Shown: positions 46,400 to 60,036 of the stretch, piece by piece
How positions within the stretch are numbered: position 1 is the first letter of the stretch
Layout of the letters: every line of letters begins with the position of its first letter
Assembly (NCBI RefSeq): GCF_017304635.1
Contig: NZ_JAFKMA010000003.1
Location: 129,001 to 193,000 of the forward strand
Direction: 5' to 3'
Source: Sphingomonas sp.
Lineage (GTDB): Bacteria; Pseudomonadota; Alphaproteobacteria; Sphingomonadales; Sphingomonadaceae
DNA: 64,000 nt
Program-made: the position numbers and the translations under genes
Notes under the pieces: model-generated
The model's database searches: none
Seen by the model: the letters and a program-made list of their open reading frames with translations, nothing else
Told to the model about the DNA's origin: nothing

Positions 46400-47284
46400 G
46401 TGAGCATCCTCGTCGACAAGAATACCAAGGTCATCACCCAGGGGATGACCGGCAATACCGGCAGCTTCCACACCCAGGCCGCGCTCGATTACGGGACGCA
46501 GATGGTCGCGGGCGTCACCCCGGGGAAGGGCGGCACGACGCATCTCGGCCTGCCCAATTACGACACCGTCGCCGAAGCGGTGGCGGCGACCGGCGCGACC
46601 GCGAGCGTGATCTACGTCCCGCCCCCCTTCGCGGCGGACTCGATCCTGGAGGCGATCGACGCCGAAGTGCCGCTGATCGTCGCGATCACCGAAGGCATTC
46701 CGGTGCTCGACATGGTCAAGGTCAAGCGCGCGCTGTCGGGATCGAAGTCGCGGCTGATCGGTCCGAACTGCCCCGGCGTGCTGACCCCCGGCGAGTGCAA
46801 GATCGGCATTATGCCGGGCAGCATCTTTTCCAAGGGCTCGGTGGGTGTTGTCAGCCGCTCCGGCACGCTTACCTATGAAGCGGTGTTCCAGACCACCAAT
46901 GCCGGGCTCGGCCAGACCACCGCGGTCGGGATCGGCGGCGATCCGGTCAACGGCACCAACTTCATCGACGTGCTCGAACTGTTCCTGGCCGACGACGCGA
47001 CCCACTCGATCATCATGATTGGCGAGATCGGCGGCAGCGCCGAGGAAGAGGCCGCGCAGTTCCTGAAGGACGAAGCGAAGCGGGGTCGCAAGAAGCCGAT
47101 GGCCGGCTTCATCGCCGGCCGCACGGCTCCCCCGGGCCGCCGCATGGGCCATGCCGGCGCGATCGTCAGTGGCGGCCAGGGCGGCGCCGAGGACAAGATC
47201 GCCGCGATGGAAAGCGCCGGGATCAAGGTGTCGTCGAGCCCAAGCCTGCTCGGCGAGACGTTGCTGGAAGTGTTGAAGGGTTGA
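46400..47284 (+). CDS. sucD: Succinate-CoA ligase subunit alpha
   Basis: This 294-residue subunit carries the CoA-binding domain ([20 protein letters not shown]) and the phosphohistidine loop (near the end, [20 protein letters not shown], with the active histidine). It forms succinate and ATP or GTP from succinyl-CoA together with SucC. GTG start, immediately after the hypothetical gene. The beta subunit sucC is absent from the window, although it usually precedes sucD. Confidence 0.97.
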   Translation: MSILVDKNTKVITQGMTGNTGSFHTQAALDYGTQMVAGVTPGKGGTTHLGLPNYDTVAEAVAATGATASVIYVPPPFAADSILEAIDAEVPLIVAITEGIPVLDMVKVKRALSGSKSRLIGPNCPGVLTPGECKIGIMPGSIFSKGSVGVVSRSGTLTYEAVFQTTNAGLGQTTAVGIGGDPVNGTNFIDVLELFLADDATHSIIMIGEIGGSAEEEAAQFLKDEAKRGRKKPMAGFIAGRTAPPGRRMGHAGAIVSGGQGGAEDKIAAMESAGIKVSSSPSLLGETLLEVLKG

Positions 47285-47287
47285 GGT

Positions 47288-47373
47288 CGTCGCCCCGGCG
47301 CAGGCCGGGGCCGCCCTGCGGCTAGGCGCGGGAGAGAAGCAACCTAGCGGTCCCGGCCTCCGCCGGGACGACG
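47288..47373. repeat. REP-like pair in the sucD-sucA spacer
   Basis: CGTCGCCCCGGCGCAGGCCG at the left, CGGTCCCGGCCTCCGCCGGG plus ACGACG at the right. The terminal GACG is fused to the sucA Shine-Dalgarno GGAG at 47373-47376. Confidence 0.88.
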
Positions 47374-47382
47374 GAGTGAGCC

Positions 47383-50313
47383 ATGGGCTACGAAGGTCAG
47401 GATTTCAGCGAGATCGCGGGGGGTGTCAGCCCTGCGTTCGTCGAGACGCTCTACAAGCGCTTCCGGGAGTCGCCGGACAGCGTCGAGCCGTCGTGGCGCG
47501 GCTGGTTCGAGGGGCTGGAGAGCGGGCCGTCGGGCGCGAGCTGGGCGAATCCGGCGTGGCCGCCATCCACCACCGACGACCTGACCGCCGCGCTCGACCC
47601 GACGCAGATGGAGCCGGCGCCGAAGCCTACCAAAAGCGGTACGCCCGCCGCCAAGCCGGCCGCCGCGCCGTCGCCCGACGCGATCATCGCCGCCGCCGCG
47701 GATTCGATCCGTGCGATGATGCTGATCCGCACGTACCGCGTGCGCGGGCACCTGGCTGCGCATCTCGATCCGCTCGGCCTGGCGCGGGCCGACCTGCCCG
47801 AGGATCTCAAGACCGAATATCACGGCTTTTCCGACGGCGACATCGACCGCCCGGTCTATCTCGGCGGCCAGATGGGCATGCAATGGGCGACGATCCGCGA
47901 GCTCGTCGATATCCTGCGCGCCAATTATTGCGGCAATGTCGGCCTGGAATACATGCACATCGCCGATGTCGAGGAGCGCCGTTTCCTCCAGGACCGGATG
48001 GAGGGCAAGGACAAGGCGATCACCTTCACCGCCGACGGCAAGAAGGCGATCCTGAACAAGGTGATCGAGGCCGAGCAGTGGGAAAGCTTCCTCGGCAAGA
48101 AATATGTCGGCACCAAGCGGTTCGGGCTCGACGGCGGCGAGGCGATGATTCCCGCGCTCGAAAGCGTCATCAAATATGGCGGCCAGCTGGGCGTCAACGA
48201 CATCGTGTTCGGCATGGCGCATCGCGGCCGCCTCAACGTGCTGGCCAACGTGATGGGCAAGCCGCTGCGCGTGATCTTCCATGAGTTCGGCGGCGGCAGC
48301 GCGAATCCGGAGGATGTCGGCGGGTCGGGCGATGTCAAATATCACCTCGGCACCAGCACCGACCGCGAGTTCGACGGGCACAAGGTGCACATGTCGCTGG
48401 TCGCCAACCCCAGCCACCTCGAGGCCGCCGATCCGGTCGTGTTGGGCAAGACTCGCGCGATCCAGACGCTGGCGCATGACCTGGAGGAGCACAGCCATTC
48501 GCTGCCCGTGTTGATCCATGGCGACGCGGCGTTTGCCGGGCAGGGGATCGTGTGGGAGTGCCTCGGCTTCTCCGGCATCCGCGGCTACAATACCGGCGGC
48601 TGCATCCACTTCGTCATCAACAATCAGATCGGCTTCACCACCAGCCCGCAATTCGCGCGCTCGTCGCCCTATCCGTCGGACGTCGCGAAGGGCGTCCAGG
48701 CACCGATCTTCCACGTCAACGGCGACGATCCCGAAGCGGTGACCTTCGCGTGCAAGATGGCGATCGAGTTCCGCCAGACCTTCCACCGCGACATCGTCAT
48801 CGACATGTGGTGCTACCGCCGCTTCGGCCATAACGAGGGCGACGAGCCGAGCTTCACCCAGCCGCTGATGTACAAGGCGATCAAGGGTCATCCCGGCGTC
48901 AGCGAAGTCTATGGCAAGCGGCTGGTCGCGGAAGGGGTGATCGACCAGGGCTGGGTCGACCGCATCACCCACGAGTTCGACACGTTGCTCGAGGGCGAGT
49001 TCGAGGCGGGTGCGAGCTACAAGGCGAACAAGGCCGACTGGTTCGCCGGCCGCTGGTCGGGACTGCACGCCCCCGCCGATGCCGAGACCGCGCGGCGCAG
49101 CGTCGATACCGGCATCGAGAAGAAGCTGTTCGACAGCCTCGGCCGGACGCTGACGACGGTGCCCGGCGACATGACCGTGCACAAGGCGCTGGCCCGTGTG
49201 CTCGACGCCAAGCGCAACATGTTCGCGAGCGGCGAGAATTTCGACTGGGCGACCGGCGAGGCGCTGGCGTTCGGATCGCTGCTGTCCGAGGGCTATGGCG
49301 TACGGCTGTCGGGGCAGGATTCTGGCCGCGGCACGTTCAGCCAGCGCCACGCGGTCTGGGTCGACCAGAATGACGAGCACAAATACGTGCCGCTCGCCCA
49401 GGTCGAGCATGGCGCGTTCGAGGTGCTCGACTCGCCGCTTAGCGAATATGGCGTGCTCGGCTTCGAATATGGCTACGCGCTCGCCGACCCCAAGACGCTC
49501 GTCATCTGGGAAGCGCAGTTCGGCGACTTCATGAACGGCGCGCAGATCATGATCGACCAGTTCATCGCGTCGGGCGAAGCCAAGTGGCTGCGCGCCAACG
49601 GCCTGGTGATGATGCTGCCCCACGGCTACGAGGGCCAAGGGCCGGAACATTCGTCGGCGCGCGTCGAGCGCTTCCTGCAATTGTGCGCGGGCGACAATAT
49701 CCAGGTCGCCAACTGCACGACGCCGGCCAACCTCTTCCACCTGCTGCGCCGGCAGATGCACCGGACGTTCCGCAAACCGCTCGTGATCTTCACGCCGAAG
49801 TCGCTGCTGCGCCACAAGCGCGCGGTGTCGGCGGCGGCGGATTTCCTGGGCGACAGCCATTTCCGCCGCATCCTGAGCGATCCCGACGCGCCGGCGGATG
49901 CCGCGACCAAGCGGCTGGTGCTGTGCACCGGCAAGGTCGCCTACGACCTGTTCGACGCGCGCGACGCGGCGGGCGACACCGACACGCAGATCGTCCGGAT
50001 CGAGCAGCTCTACCCGTTCCCGACCGAGGCGCTGGCCAAGCGGATCGCGCGGATGCCGGCGCTGGCAGACGTGGTCTGGGCGCAGGAAGAGCCGAAGAAC
50101 AATGGCGGCTGGTTCTTCGTCGAACCGCTGATCGAGGAAGCGCTGGCGGCGGGCAAGGCGAAGACGGCGCGCGCGCGCTATGCCGGCCGCGCGGCGGCGG
50201 CGTCGCCCGCGACGGGCCTCGCCAAGCGGCACCAGACCGAACAGGCGGCGCTGGTGGCGGATGCGCTGGGCCACAACGTCCGCGAGGAAATCCGGCGGAC
50301 GCGGAAGAATTGA
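47383..50313 (+). CDS. sucA: 2-oxoglutarate dehydrogenase E1 component
   Basis: This 976-residue thiamine diphosphate enzyme decarboxylates 2-oxoglutarate and passes the succinyl group to E2. The N-terminal E2-binding part (FVETLYKRFRESPDSVEPSW) is followed by an Ala/Pro linker, GMAHRGRLNVLANVMGK, the ThDP-binding GDAAFAGQGIVWECL with NNQIGFTTS, the RFGHNEGDEPSFTQP active-site region, and the C-terminal transketolase-type LPHGYEGQGPEHSSAR. Length normal. Confidence 0.98.
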   Translation: MGYEGQDFSEIAGGVSPAFVETLYKRFRESPDSVEPSWRGWFEGLESGPSGASWANPAWPPSTTDDLTAALDPTQMEPAPKPTKSGTPAAKPAAAPSPDAIIAAAADSIRAMMLIRTYRVRGHLAAHLDPLGLARADLPEDLKTEYHGFSDGDIDRPVYLGGQMGMQWATIRELVDILRANYCGNVGLEYMHIADVEERRFLQDRMEGKDKAITFTADGKKAILNKVIEAEQWESFLGKKYVGTKRFGLDGGEAMIPALESVIKYGGQLGVNDIVFGMAHRGRLNVLANVMGKPLRVIFHEFGGGSANPEDVGGSGDVKYHLGTSTDREFDGHKVHMSLVANPSHLEAADPVVLGKTRAIQTLAHDLEEHSHSLPVLIHGDAAFAGQGIVWECLGFSGIRGYNTGGCIHFVINNQIGFTTSPQFARSSPYPSDVAKGVQAPIFHVNGDDPEAVTFACKMAIEFRQTFHRDIVIDMWCYRRFGHNEGDEPSFTQPLMYKAIKGHPGVSEVYGKRLVAEGVIDQGWVDRITHEFDTLLEGEFEAGASYKANKADWFAGRWSGLHAPADAETARRSVDTGIEKKLFDSLGRTLTTVPGDMTVHKALARVLDAKRNMFASGENFDWATGEALAFGSLLSEGYGVRLSGQDSGRGTFSQRHAVWVDQNDEHKYVPLAQVEHGAFEVLDSPLSEYGVLGFEYGYALADPKTLVIWEAQFGDFMNGAQIMIDQFIASGEAKWLRANGLVMMLPHGYEGQGPEHSSARVERFLQLCAGDNIQVANCTTPANLFHLLRRQMHRTFRKPLVIFTPKSLLRHKRAVSAAADFLGDSHFRRILSDPDAPADAATKRLVLCTGKVAYDLFDARDAAGDTDTQIVRIEQLYPFPTEALAKRIARMPALADVVWAQEEPKNNGGWFFVEPLIEEALAAGKAKTARARYAGRAAAASPATGLAKRHQTEQAALVADALGHNVREEIRRTRKN

Positions 50314-50318
50314 CTGCT

Positions 50319-50393
50319 CGTCGCCCCGGCGCAGGCCGGGGCCGCTGGCAGCGTGAAAACAACTTAGCGATCCCGGCCTCCGCCGGGATGACG
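50319..50393. repeat. REP-like pair in the sucA-sucB spacer
   Basis: CGTCGCCCCGGCGCAGGCCG at the left; GCGATCCCGGCCTCCGCCGG plus GATGACG at the right. The final G begins the GAGG Shine-Dalgarno of sucB (50393-50396). Confidence 0.9.
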
Positions 50394-50401
50394 AGGTGAG
50401 A

Positions 50402-51658
<1,257 letters not shown>

Positions 51659-51670
51659 CTATATAGACCA

Positions 51671-51747
51671 CGTCGCCCCGGCACAGGCCGGGGTCGCTGC
51701 GTGATTGTTCCCTCGCTGGCCGGCCCCGGCCTTTGCCGGGGCGACGG
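51671..51747. repeat. REP-like pair in the sucB-lpdA spacer
   Basis: CGTCGCCCCGGCACAGGCCG at the left; CGGCCCCGGCCTTTGCCGGG plus GCGACG at the right, again running into GGAGG (51746-51750), five bases before the lpdA ATG. Confidence 0.9.
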
Positions 51748-51755
51748 AGGAAAAG

Positions 51756-53150
51756 ATGGCAGACGAATACGATTTCGACGTCCTGGTGATCGGTGCCGGC
51801 CCCGGCGGGTATGTCGCGGCGATCCGTGCGGCGCAGTTGGGGCTCAAGACCGCGTGCGCCGAGTCCCGCGCGACGCTCGGCGGGACGTGCCTCAATGTCG
51901 GGTGCATTCCGTCCAAGGCGATGCTGCACGCGTCGGAATATTTCGACCATGCAGCCAACGGCACCTTCGCCAAGATGGGCATCAAGGTTACGCCGGAGCT
52001 CGACCTCGACACGATGCACGGCCAGCGCCGCGACGCGGTGAAGCAGCTGACCGGCGGGATCGAGTTCCTGTTCAAGAAGAACAAGGTCGAGTGGCTAAAG
52101 GGCCATGCCGCGTTCACCGGCAAGGACACGGTGCAAGTCGGCGACCGCACCGTGCGCGCGAAGAACATCGTCATCGCCACCGGTTCCAGCGTCACCCCGC
52201 TGCCCGGCGTGAAGATCGACGAGAAGGTCGTGGTGTCCTCGACCGGCGCACTCGAACTGCCGCAGGTGCCGGGCCACATGGTGGTGATCGGCGGCGGCGT
52301 GATCGGGCTGGAGCTTGGCAGCGTGTGGCGGCGGCTGGGCGCGAAGGTGACGGTGGTCGAGTTCCTCGACCAGATCCTGCCCGGCTTCGACGGCGAGATC
52401 CGCAAGGAATCGAACAAGATCCTCAAGAAGCAGGGCCTGGAGTTCAAGCTCGGCACCAAGGTAACCAGCGTCGCGGCGAAGGGCGACGGCGCCACGCTGA
52501 CGGTCGAACCGGCGGCGGGCGGCGAGGCGTCGACGATCGACGCCGACGTCGTGCTCGTGTCGATCGGCCGCAAGCCCAACACCGATGGCCTCGCGCTAGA
52601 CGCGGCGGGCCTGTCGACCAACCAGCGCGGCCAGATCGAGATCGACCACGACTTCCGCACCTCGGTCCCCGGCATCTGGGCGATCGGCGACGTCGTCCCC
52701 GGCCCGATGCTCGCGCACAAGGCGGAGGACGAGGGCATCGCCGTCGCCGAGAATATCGCCGGCCAGCACGGCATCGTGAACCACGACGTCATCCCGAGCG
52801 TGGTCTATACCTGGCCCGAGATCGCCGGGGTCGGCCTGACCGAGGAAGCCGCCAGGGAGCGCGGCGAGGTCAAGGTCGGCAAATTCCCGATGATGGCGAA
52901 CTCCCGCGCTAAGACCAACCACGAGCCCGACGGCTTCGTGAAGGTGATCGCCGATGCGAAGACCGACCGCGTGCTCGGCGTGTGGTGCATCGCCAGCGTC
53001 GCCGGCACGATGATCGCGCAGGCCGCGCAGGCGATGGAGTTCGGCGCGACCAGCGAGGACATCGCCTACACCTGCCATGCCCACCCGACGCACAGCGAAG
53101 CGATCAAGGAAGCGGCGATGGGGGTGCAGGGCAAACCCATTCACATTTAG
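51756..53150 (+). CDS. lpdA: Dihydrolipoyl dehydrogenase (E3)
   Basis: This 464-residue FAD flavoprotein reoxidises dihydrolipoamide with NAD. It shows VIGAGPGGYVAAIRAAQLG (FAD), the redox-active pair Cys45/Cys50 in GGTCLNVGCIPSK, the NAD-binding VVIGGGVIGLELGSVW, AIGDVVPGPMLAHKAEDEG, and the C-terminal active-site HAHPTHSEAIKEA. The ATG at 51756 follows GGAGG at five bases. Confidence 0.98.
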   Translation: MADEYDFDVLVIGAGPGGYVAAIRAAQLGLKTACAESRATLGGTCLNVGCIPSKAMLHASEYFDHAANGTFAKMGIKVTPELDLDTMHGQRRDAVKQLTGGIEFLFKKNKVEWLKGHAAFTGKDTVQVGDRTVRAKNIVIATGSSVTPLPGVKIDEKVVVSSTGALELPQVPGHMVVIGGGVIGLELGSVWRRLGAKVTVVEFLDQILPGFDGEIRKESNKILKKQGLEFKLGTKVTSVAAKGDGATLTVEPAAGGEASTIDADVVLVSIGRKPNTDGLALDAAGLSTNQRGQIEIDHDFRTSVPGIWAIGDVVPGPMLAHKAEDEGIAVAENIAGQHGIVNHDVIPSVVYTWPEIAGVGLTEEAARERGEVKVGKFPMMANSRAKTNHEPDGFVKVIADAKTDRVLGVWCIASVAGTMIAQAAQAMEFGATSEDIAYTCHAHPTHSEAIKEAAMGVQGKPIHI

Positions 53151-53182
53151 CCGAGGCTGAATAGGGATAGTTGCGGCTTGCC

Positions 53183-53209
53183 CGGCCGGCGGCGCTCTTG
53201 CGCCGGCCG
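53183..53209 (+). terminator. GC hairpin after lpdA
   Basis: CGGCCGGCG pairs perfectly with CGCCGGCCG about 35 bases past the lpdA stop. No T tract follows, so a Rho-independent role is uncertain. The rest of the 175-base spacer shows nothing else. Confidence 0.45.
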
Positions 53210-53325
53210 ACGGCGCGGCTTTGCCGCGACGGGCTGAAGCGTCATCGTTAGGCTAGAGCCGCGACCGATCCCACCGGGGGGCGCTCCAGGCACCTCTCGC
53301 AGAACACCCGGCGGCTACGATCGGC

Positions 53326-53691
53326 TCACGCGAACAGCCACCGCATCGCCTCGGCGCGAGTCGCGAACAGCGCCATGTTGTCGCGCGTCGCGCTGGGCGC
53401 GGTCGCCTTCAGCCGGTTGAGCGCGGAGGCGACGATCGCGACCTTGCGCGCGCGTACGACGGTGTAGCGTGGGTCGGCCCATTGCGCGAAAGCGCTGGCG
53501 ATGGCGGCATCGTCGATCACCCCGCCCTCGCTCACGTCGCACAGCGTGACGTGCGCACCCGGCCCGAGCCCTAGCGACCGCACCGCCGCGCGGGTCGCCG
53601 CCCCCGACGCCTCGATCGCCGCCAGGTCGAGCGCGCCCTGCAACCGCACTTCGACGAGCTTGTTGATGCGATCGACCGTGACGTGATGCAT
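53326..53691 (-). CDS. Small hypothetical protein with STAS/SpoIIAA-like pattern
   Basis: A 121-residue soluble protein. The alternation of strands and helices (VTVDRINKLVEVRLQGALDL, then ASGAATRAAVRSLGLGPGAHVTLCDVSEG, RKVAIVASALNRLKA, ALFATRAEAMRWLF) resembles SpoIIAA/STAS-like folds, which take part in partner-binding or lipid-binding. This is a structural impression, not a family assignment. GGAGGA lies just before the ATG at 53691. Confidence 0.6.
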   Translation of the reverse strand: MHHVTVDRINKLVEVRLQGALDLAAIEASGAATRAAVRSLGLGPGAHVTLCDVSEGGVIDDAAIASAFAQWADPRYTVVRARKVAIVASALNRLKATAPSATRDNMALFATRAEAMRWLFA

Positions 53692-53732
53692 GGTTCCTCC
53701 GATAACGCGCGACTCGCCACCAACTGGCGACC

Positions 53733-54359
53733 TTATCGGCTTACCAACGCGCCGACCACCGCCGCCGCTCCCGCCGCGACCCATAAGGCGGTCATACCGA
53801 GCGCCAGCGCCGCCCCCGCCCCCAGCGCCGCGCCGGCGACGAACCCGCTCCACAGCGCGAGATAGGGCAGCCACGCCCAGCGATTGCCCGCGCCCATCAA
53901 CGCCGCCGCCAGCCGCTGGCCGAGCTTGACCAGCGACCCGGTCATGTAGGTGACGCCGACCGTGACCTCGCCGCCTTCCGCCAGCACGCCGTTCATCGCC
54001 CCCATCGCCGCGGCCGCCAGCAACAGGTCGATCCGCGCCGGCGCCACCTCGGACAGCGCCGCAGACAGCGCGAGCAGCACCGCGACGAAGCCCATCACCG
54101 CCCCGCGCGCGCGGGCTCCCGCGACTCGCGCCACGACGGTCCCGGCGATCACGCCGGCGACGAACGCCAGCACCAGCGCCGCGGCGATCGCGGCATCGCC
54201 GATCGCCCCGCTGCCCAGCCCGACCGCCAGCCGCGTCGAATTGCCGCTCATGAACGAGGCGAAGAAGCCTAGGATCGTGAACACGATCGCATCGACGAAT
54301 CCGGCCAGCGCCGCCAGCACCACCGCGATCGCGATCCAGCGGCTCGAATAGCGTTCCAT
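53733..54359 (-). CDS. YoaK family DUF1275 membrane protein
   Basis: A 208-residue inner-membrane protein with about six hydrophobic helices. The N-terminal AALAGFVDAIVFTILGFFASF and MSGNSTRLA are the DUF1275 signature, as is the later GGEVTVGVTYMTGSLVKLG. Function of the family is unknown; transport is a common guess. The frame is open far upstream over the GFA gene, but the membrane protein clearly starts at the ATG 54359. Confidence 0.88.
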   Translation of the reverse strand: MERYSSRWIAIAVVLAALAGFVDAIVFTILGFFASFMSGNSTRLAVGLGSGAIGDAAIAAALVLAFVAGVIAGTVVARVAGARARGAVMGFVAVLLALSAALSEVAPARIDLLLAAAAMGAMNGVLAEGGEVTVGVTYMTGSLVKLGQRLAAALMGAGNRWAWLPYLALWSGFVAGAALGAGAALALGMTALWVAAGAAAVVGALVSR

Positions 54360-54406
54360 GCGCGCCAAATTACCGCCCGCGCGCGTCCGGGCAAGCGGCG
54401 CCGACG

Positions 54407-54877
54407 CTAGCCCTGCATCAACGCCTTCCATCGCGCGCGGCCCTCGTCCGACCAGACGCCCTGGCTGGTCGGGTAGAAGTCGGCGAAGGCGGGCGCGCCG
54501 TCGGAAAGTACCACCCACGGCTGCTTGCTCGCGGTGAAGATGTGAACGTCGGGCGGGCATGCGGCGGGATCGTCCATCGTGCCGACACGGACGAAGGCGG
54601 ACTTGCGCCCCGACCCTGCATAGTGGCTCCACAGCGCGACGCGGCAGGTCGGGCAGCGCGCGATCTCCTGCCCCTTGCCACTGGCGGACGGCGTCGGGAC
54701 ATAGTCGGCCGCGCCTCGGGTCACGCGCAGCCGGTCGGCCTCGATCACCGCGTTGACGACGAATGCGCTGCCGGTCTCGCGCTGGCACCAGGTGCAGTGG
54801 CAGCAATGCACCACCATCGGCGGCGAGGCGAGCGCGTACCGCACCCCGCCGCAGCTGCACCCACCCTCAATCGGCAT
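54407..54877 (-). CDS. GFA family (CENP-V/GFA domain) zinc protein
   Basis: A 156-residue protein with the zinc-binding cysteines of the glutathione-dependent formaldehyde-activating fold: Cys7 and Cys9 (CSCGGVRYA), Cys26, Cys28 and Cys31 (CCHCTWCQRETGSAF), and Cys75/Cys78 (CPTCRVALWSHY). The family covers true Gfa enzymes and many proteins of unknown activity. Its start overlaps the end of the sterol desaturase gene by 11 bases, so it is second in that pair. Confidence 0.88.
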   Translation of the reverse strand: MPIEGGCSCGGVRYALASPPMVVHCCHCTWCQRETGSAFVVNAVIEADRLRVTRGAADYVPTPSASGKGQEIARCPTCRVALWSHYAGSGRKSAFVRVGTMDDPAACPPDVHIFTASKQPWVVLSDGAPAFADFYPTSQGVWSDEGRARWKALMQG

Positions 54878-55748
54878 GCGATACCGCTGGTCCGGTCTGG
54901 GGCGGCGCGGACGGCTGGCCCGACGCGGACGGCGCGCGCCGCGGCGGCTGAAACGGATGGATCAGCTCGGCCGCCATCCCGCCCTCGATCGGCGCGTCGA
55001 TGCCATAGACCGGCGGCCAGGCGTCGCGCGGCAGGTGCAGCGTGCCGAACAGCCGATCGACCCAGGGGAACATCGCCGCATAGTTGCGGTCGCGCCCCTC
55101 CGCGCCGTTGGTATGGTGCCAGTGATGGAAGGCGGGGGTCGCGGCGAGCTGTTCCAGGAAACCGAACCGCCAGCGTACGTTGGCGTGGACCAGGAACGAC
55201 CACACCGTTCCGGCCAGCGCGATATAGACCGGGATCATCGCCGCCGCCCCGGTCGCGCGCGGGCTCGCCAGCCCCAGCGCATAGAGCGGCACCAGCCCGC
55301 ACAGCCGCACGAACACGATGTCGAGCGGATGCGCGCGCGTGTTCGCCAGCCAGTCGAGCCGCTCGACCGAATGATGGATCGCGTGGAACCGCCACAGGAA
55401 CGGCACGGTGTGGCACCAGCGGTGCCCCCAATAGGCGCCGATCTCGCTGACCAGCAGCCCGGCGCCGAGCTTCACCCCGAACGGTAGCGCGGCGATCCAC
55501 GCGGCATAGGCGTCGGGGGTGACGGCATGCACCGCGAGCGCGACCACCGCCAGCGGCGGCGCGAGCAACAGCCCCGGCAACAACCCGTTGAGATAATAAT
55601 AGCCGAGATCGGCGAGCCACCCCCGCCGCCGCCCGGCGGCGCTGCGGCGATCGTGCAGCGAGAACAGCCATTCGAGCGGCGTGAACAATGTCGCGAGCAA
55701 CGCGAGCCACAGGCTCAGCCGGATCACGTCGATGACGATGCCGTTCAT
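54867..55748 (-). CDS. Sterol desaturase / fatty acid hydroxylase family protein
   Basis: A 293-residue membrane diiron oxygenase. Histidine boxes are HRWCH (109-113), HAIHH (122-126) and a third HHWHHTNG near residue 210, set between hydrophobic segments. The family hydroxylates or desaturates lipids such as sterols, carotenoids or fatty acids; no specific substrate can be read. It overlaps the GFA gene by 11 bases, which suggests cotranslation. Confidence 0.9.
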   Translation of the reverse strand: MNGIVIDVIRLSLWLALLATLFTPLEWLFSLHDRRSAAGRRRGWLADLGYYYLNGLLPGLLLAPPLAVVALAVHAVTPDAYAAWIAALPFGVKLGAGLLVSEIGAYWGHRWCHTVPFLWRFHAIHHSVERLDWLANTRAHPLDIVFVRLCGLVPLYALGLASPRATGAAAMIPVYIALAGTVWSFLVHANVRWRFGFLEQLAATPAFHHWHHTNGAEGRDRNYAAMFPWVDRLFGTLHLPRDAWPPVYGIDAPIEGGMAAELIHPFQPPRRAPSASGQPSAPPQTGPAVSHAD

Positions 55749-55881
55749 GGTCCCGCTTCTACCTCATTTGCGCCGCGCCGGCTCACTCTCTCGCATGCCG
55801 AGATTGACAATCGACGAACGCGGCAGGGCGGCGGCAACCATGCTGGTCGCCGCCGCCCTCCCTCATTTTCCGGCAAAGGAA

Positions 55882-55910
55882 ATCCCGCGCGCGTTTCAGC
55901 CGCGCGGGAT
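55882..55910 (-). terminator. Hairpin terminator after the PEP-CTERM gene
   Basis: ATCCCGCGCG pairs perfectly with CGCGCGGGAT. It lies 10 bases past the minus-strand stop at 55920 and is followed on that strand by TTCCTTT. Confidence 0.8.
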
Positions 55911-55919
55911 GCCCCTCGT

Positions 55920-56684
55920 TCAGGCGGTCTGCAGCGCGGTCTCGCGACGACGACGCAGCGAGTAGCCCATCGCGCCGAAGCCGACGATCATCAGCGCCCA
56001 GCTCGCCGGCTCGGGCACCGCGGCGGTCAGCGACACGTTGTCGAGCAGCGCGACCGGCGGCAGGCCGTTCGGGGTGCCGTTCGACAGGAACGACAGCGTC
56101 TGGCTGGTGCCGCCCGCGACGAAGTTCTGCGTCACGGTGTACCAGCCCTGGTTGCCGCCCGACGTGGTGTTGACGGTGTTGGTGGTGAAGCTCTGGTTGC
56201 CCAGGCTGTAGGTCAGCGACTCGGTGGTCGCGCCGTTGCGGCTGGCGAGCTGGCCCGCGCCCCACTGGAACGTCAGCGTGTAGGTGTTGCCGGCGATCAG
56301 GTTGTTGATCGTCTGGCTGAGCACGCCGCGCGCCAGCGTGTCGCCGTCGAGGACGACGAAGTTGCCCATCGACGAGGTGCCGGTCGGCACGCTCGACAGA
56401 TATTCCTTGCCGGTATAGCTGAAACGGCCATCGGCGTTCGCGCCGGTGTTGCTGCCGTTGACCAGCAGGTTGTAGCCGTAATTGTTGGCGGCGCGCGTGG
56501 TGGCGGTCGACGTCGAGGTCCAGCCAGTCACGGTGCCCGCCGACAGCGGATCGTCACCGAACTGGAAGTTGCCCCCGCGGCTGGTCTGGCTGAAATTGCC
56601 GTTGGTGACCAGTTCGGTGGCGGCCATCGCCGGCGTGGCGACAGCGGCCGCCAGAACGGCCGACGCGATCAGATACTTCTTCAT
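55920..56684 (-). CDS. PEPxxWA-CTERM sorting domain protein
   Basis: A 254-residue exported protein: signal peptide (KYLIASAVLAAAVATPAMA), a Ser/Thr/Asn-rich beta-sandwich-like body (FQFGDDPLSAGTVTGWTSTS, YTLTFQWGAGQLAS), and the C-terminal exosortase tail VPEPASWALMIVGFGAMGY with RRRR. The canonical PEPxxWA is intact. Expected to be exported and anchored or released at the cell surface. Followed by a terminator. Confidence 0.9.
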   Translation of the reverse strand: MKKYLIASAVLAAAVATPAMAATELVTNGNFSQTSRGGNFQFGDDPLSAGTVTGWTSTSTATTRAANNYGYNLLVNGSNTGANADGRFSYTGKEYLSSVPTGTSSMGNFVVLDGDTLARGVLSQTINNLIAGNTYTLTFQWGAGQLASRNGATTESLTYSLGNQSFTTNTVNTTSGGNQGWYTVTQNFVAGGTSQTLSFLSNGTPNGLPPVALLDNVSLTAAVPEPASWALMIVGFGAMGYSLRRRRETALQTA

Positions 56685-57060
56685 GTCGTTTTCTCCCCGG
56701 TCAGGACCCTATGCCCCGCCCCAAATTTCCGATGACGCCCGTAAGACGCGATCGGGGGAGCAGGAAGTTCTTAAATCGGTCAGTTCCTACCGGGCATTTA
56801 ACTATATTATACGTGACTCTATCGACACTTAGGATGATCGGGCGCAAGATTCCGTCCCATTTCACGACAGAATCGGGGTATGCCACTATACCCAAAATGG
56901 TAACGGTTACATCCTGTTCATATTCTGTTTTGGCGGCGACGGCCCGGATCGCCCCTTTCCGAGTCGCGGACCACCGGCAACCTTGCGCCGAGTCGATCGT
57001 CTCCCACATTGCAATCGGCGGCTGCGCATTGACGCTCACCGGACCAACGCCTAGCAATCA
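56685..57060. other. AT-richer divergent spacer between PEP-CTERM and uvrA
   Basis: About 375 bases with visibly lower GC than the flanking genes. It must hold the divergent promoters. A second, imperfect SOS-like site GTTC-N7-GTTT occurs at 56916-56930. Short frames on both strands have no family resemblance and I do not call them genes. Confidence 0.5.
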
Positions 57061-57075
57061 GAACAAATATGGAAC
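57061..57075. promoter_or_regulatory. LexA (SOS) box upstream of uvrA
   Basis: GAAC-AAATATG-GAAC is a perfect direct repeat with a 7-base spacer, the alphaproteobacterial LexA site (GTTC-N7-GTTC read on the other strand). It ends 9 bases before the uvrA ATG, so LexA bound here would block uvrA initiation or early elongation. This fits known SOS control of uvrA. Confidence 0.78.
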
Positions 57076-57084
57076 GAGCGATCC

Positions 57085-60036
<2,952 letters not shown>

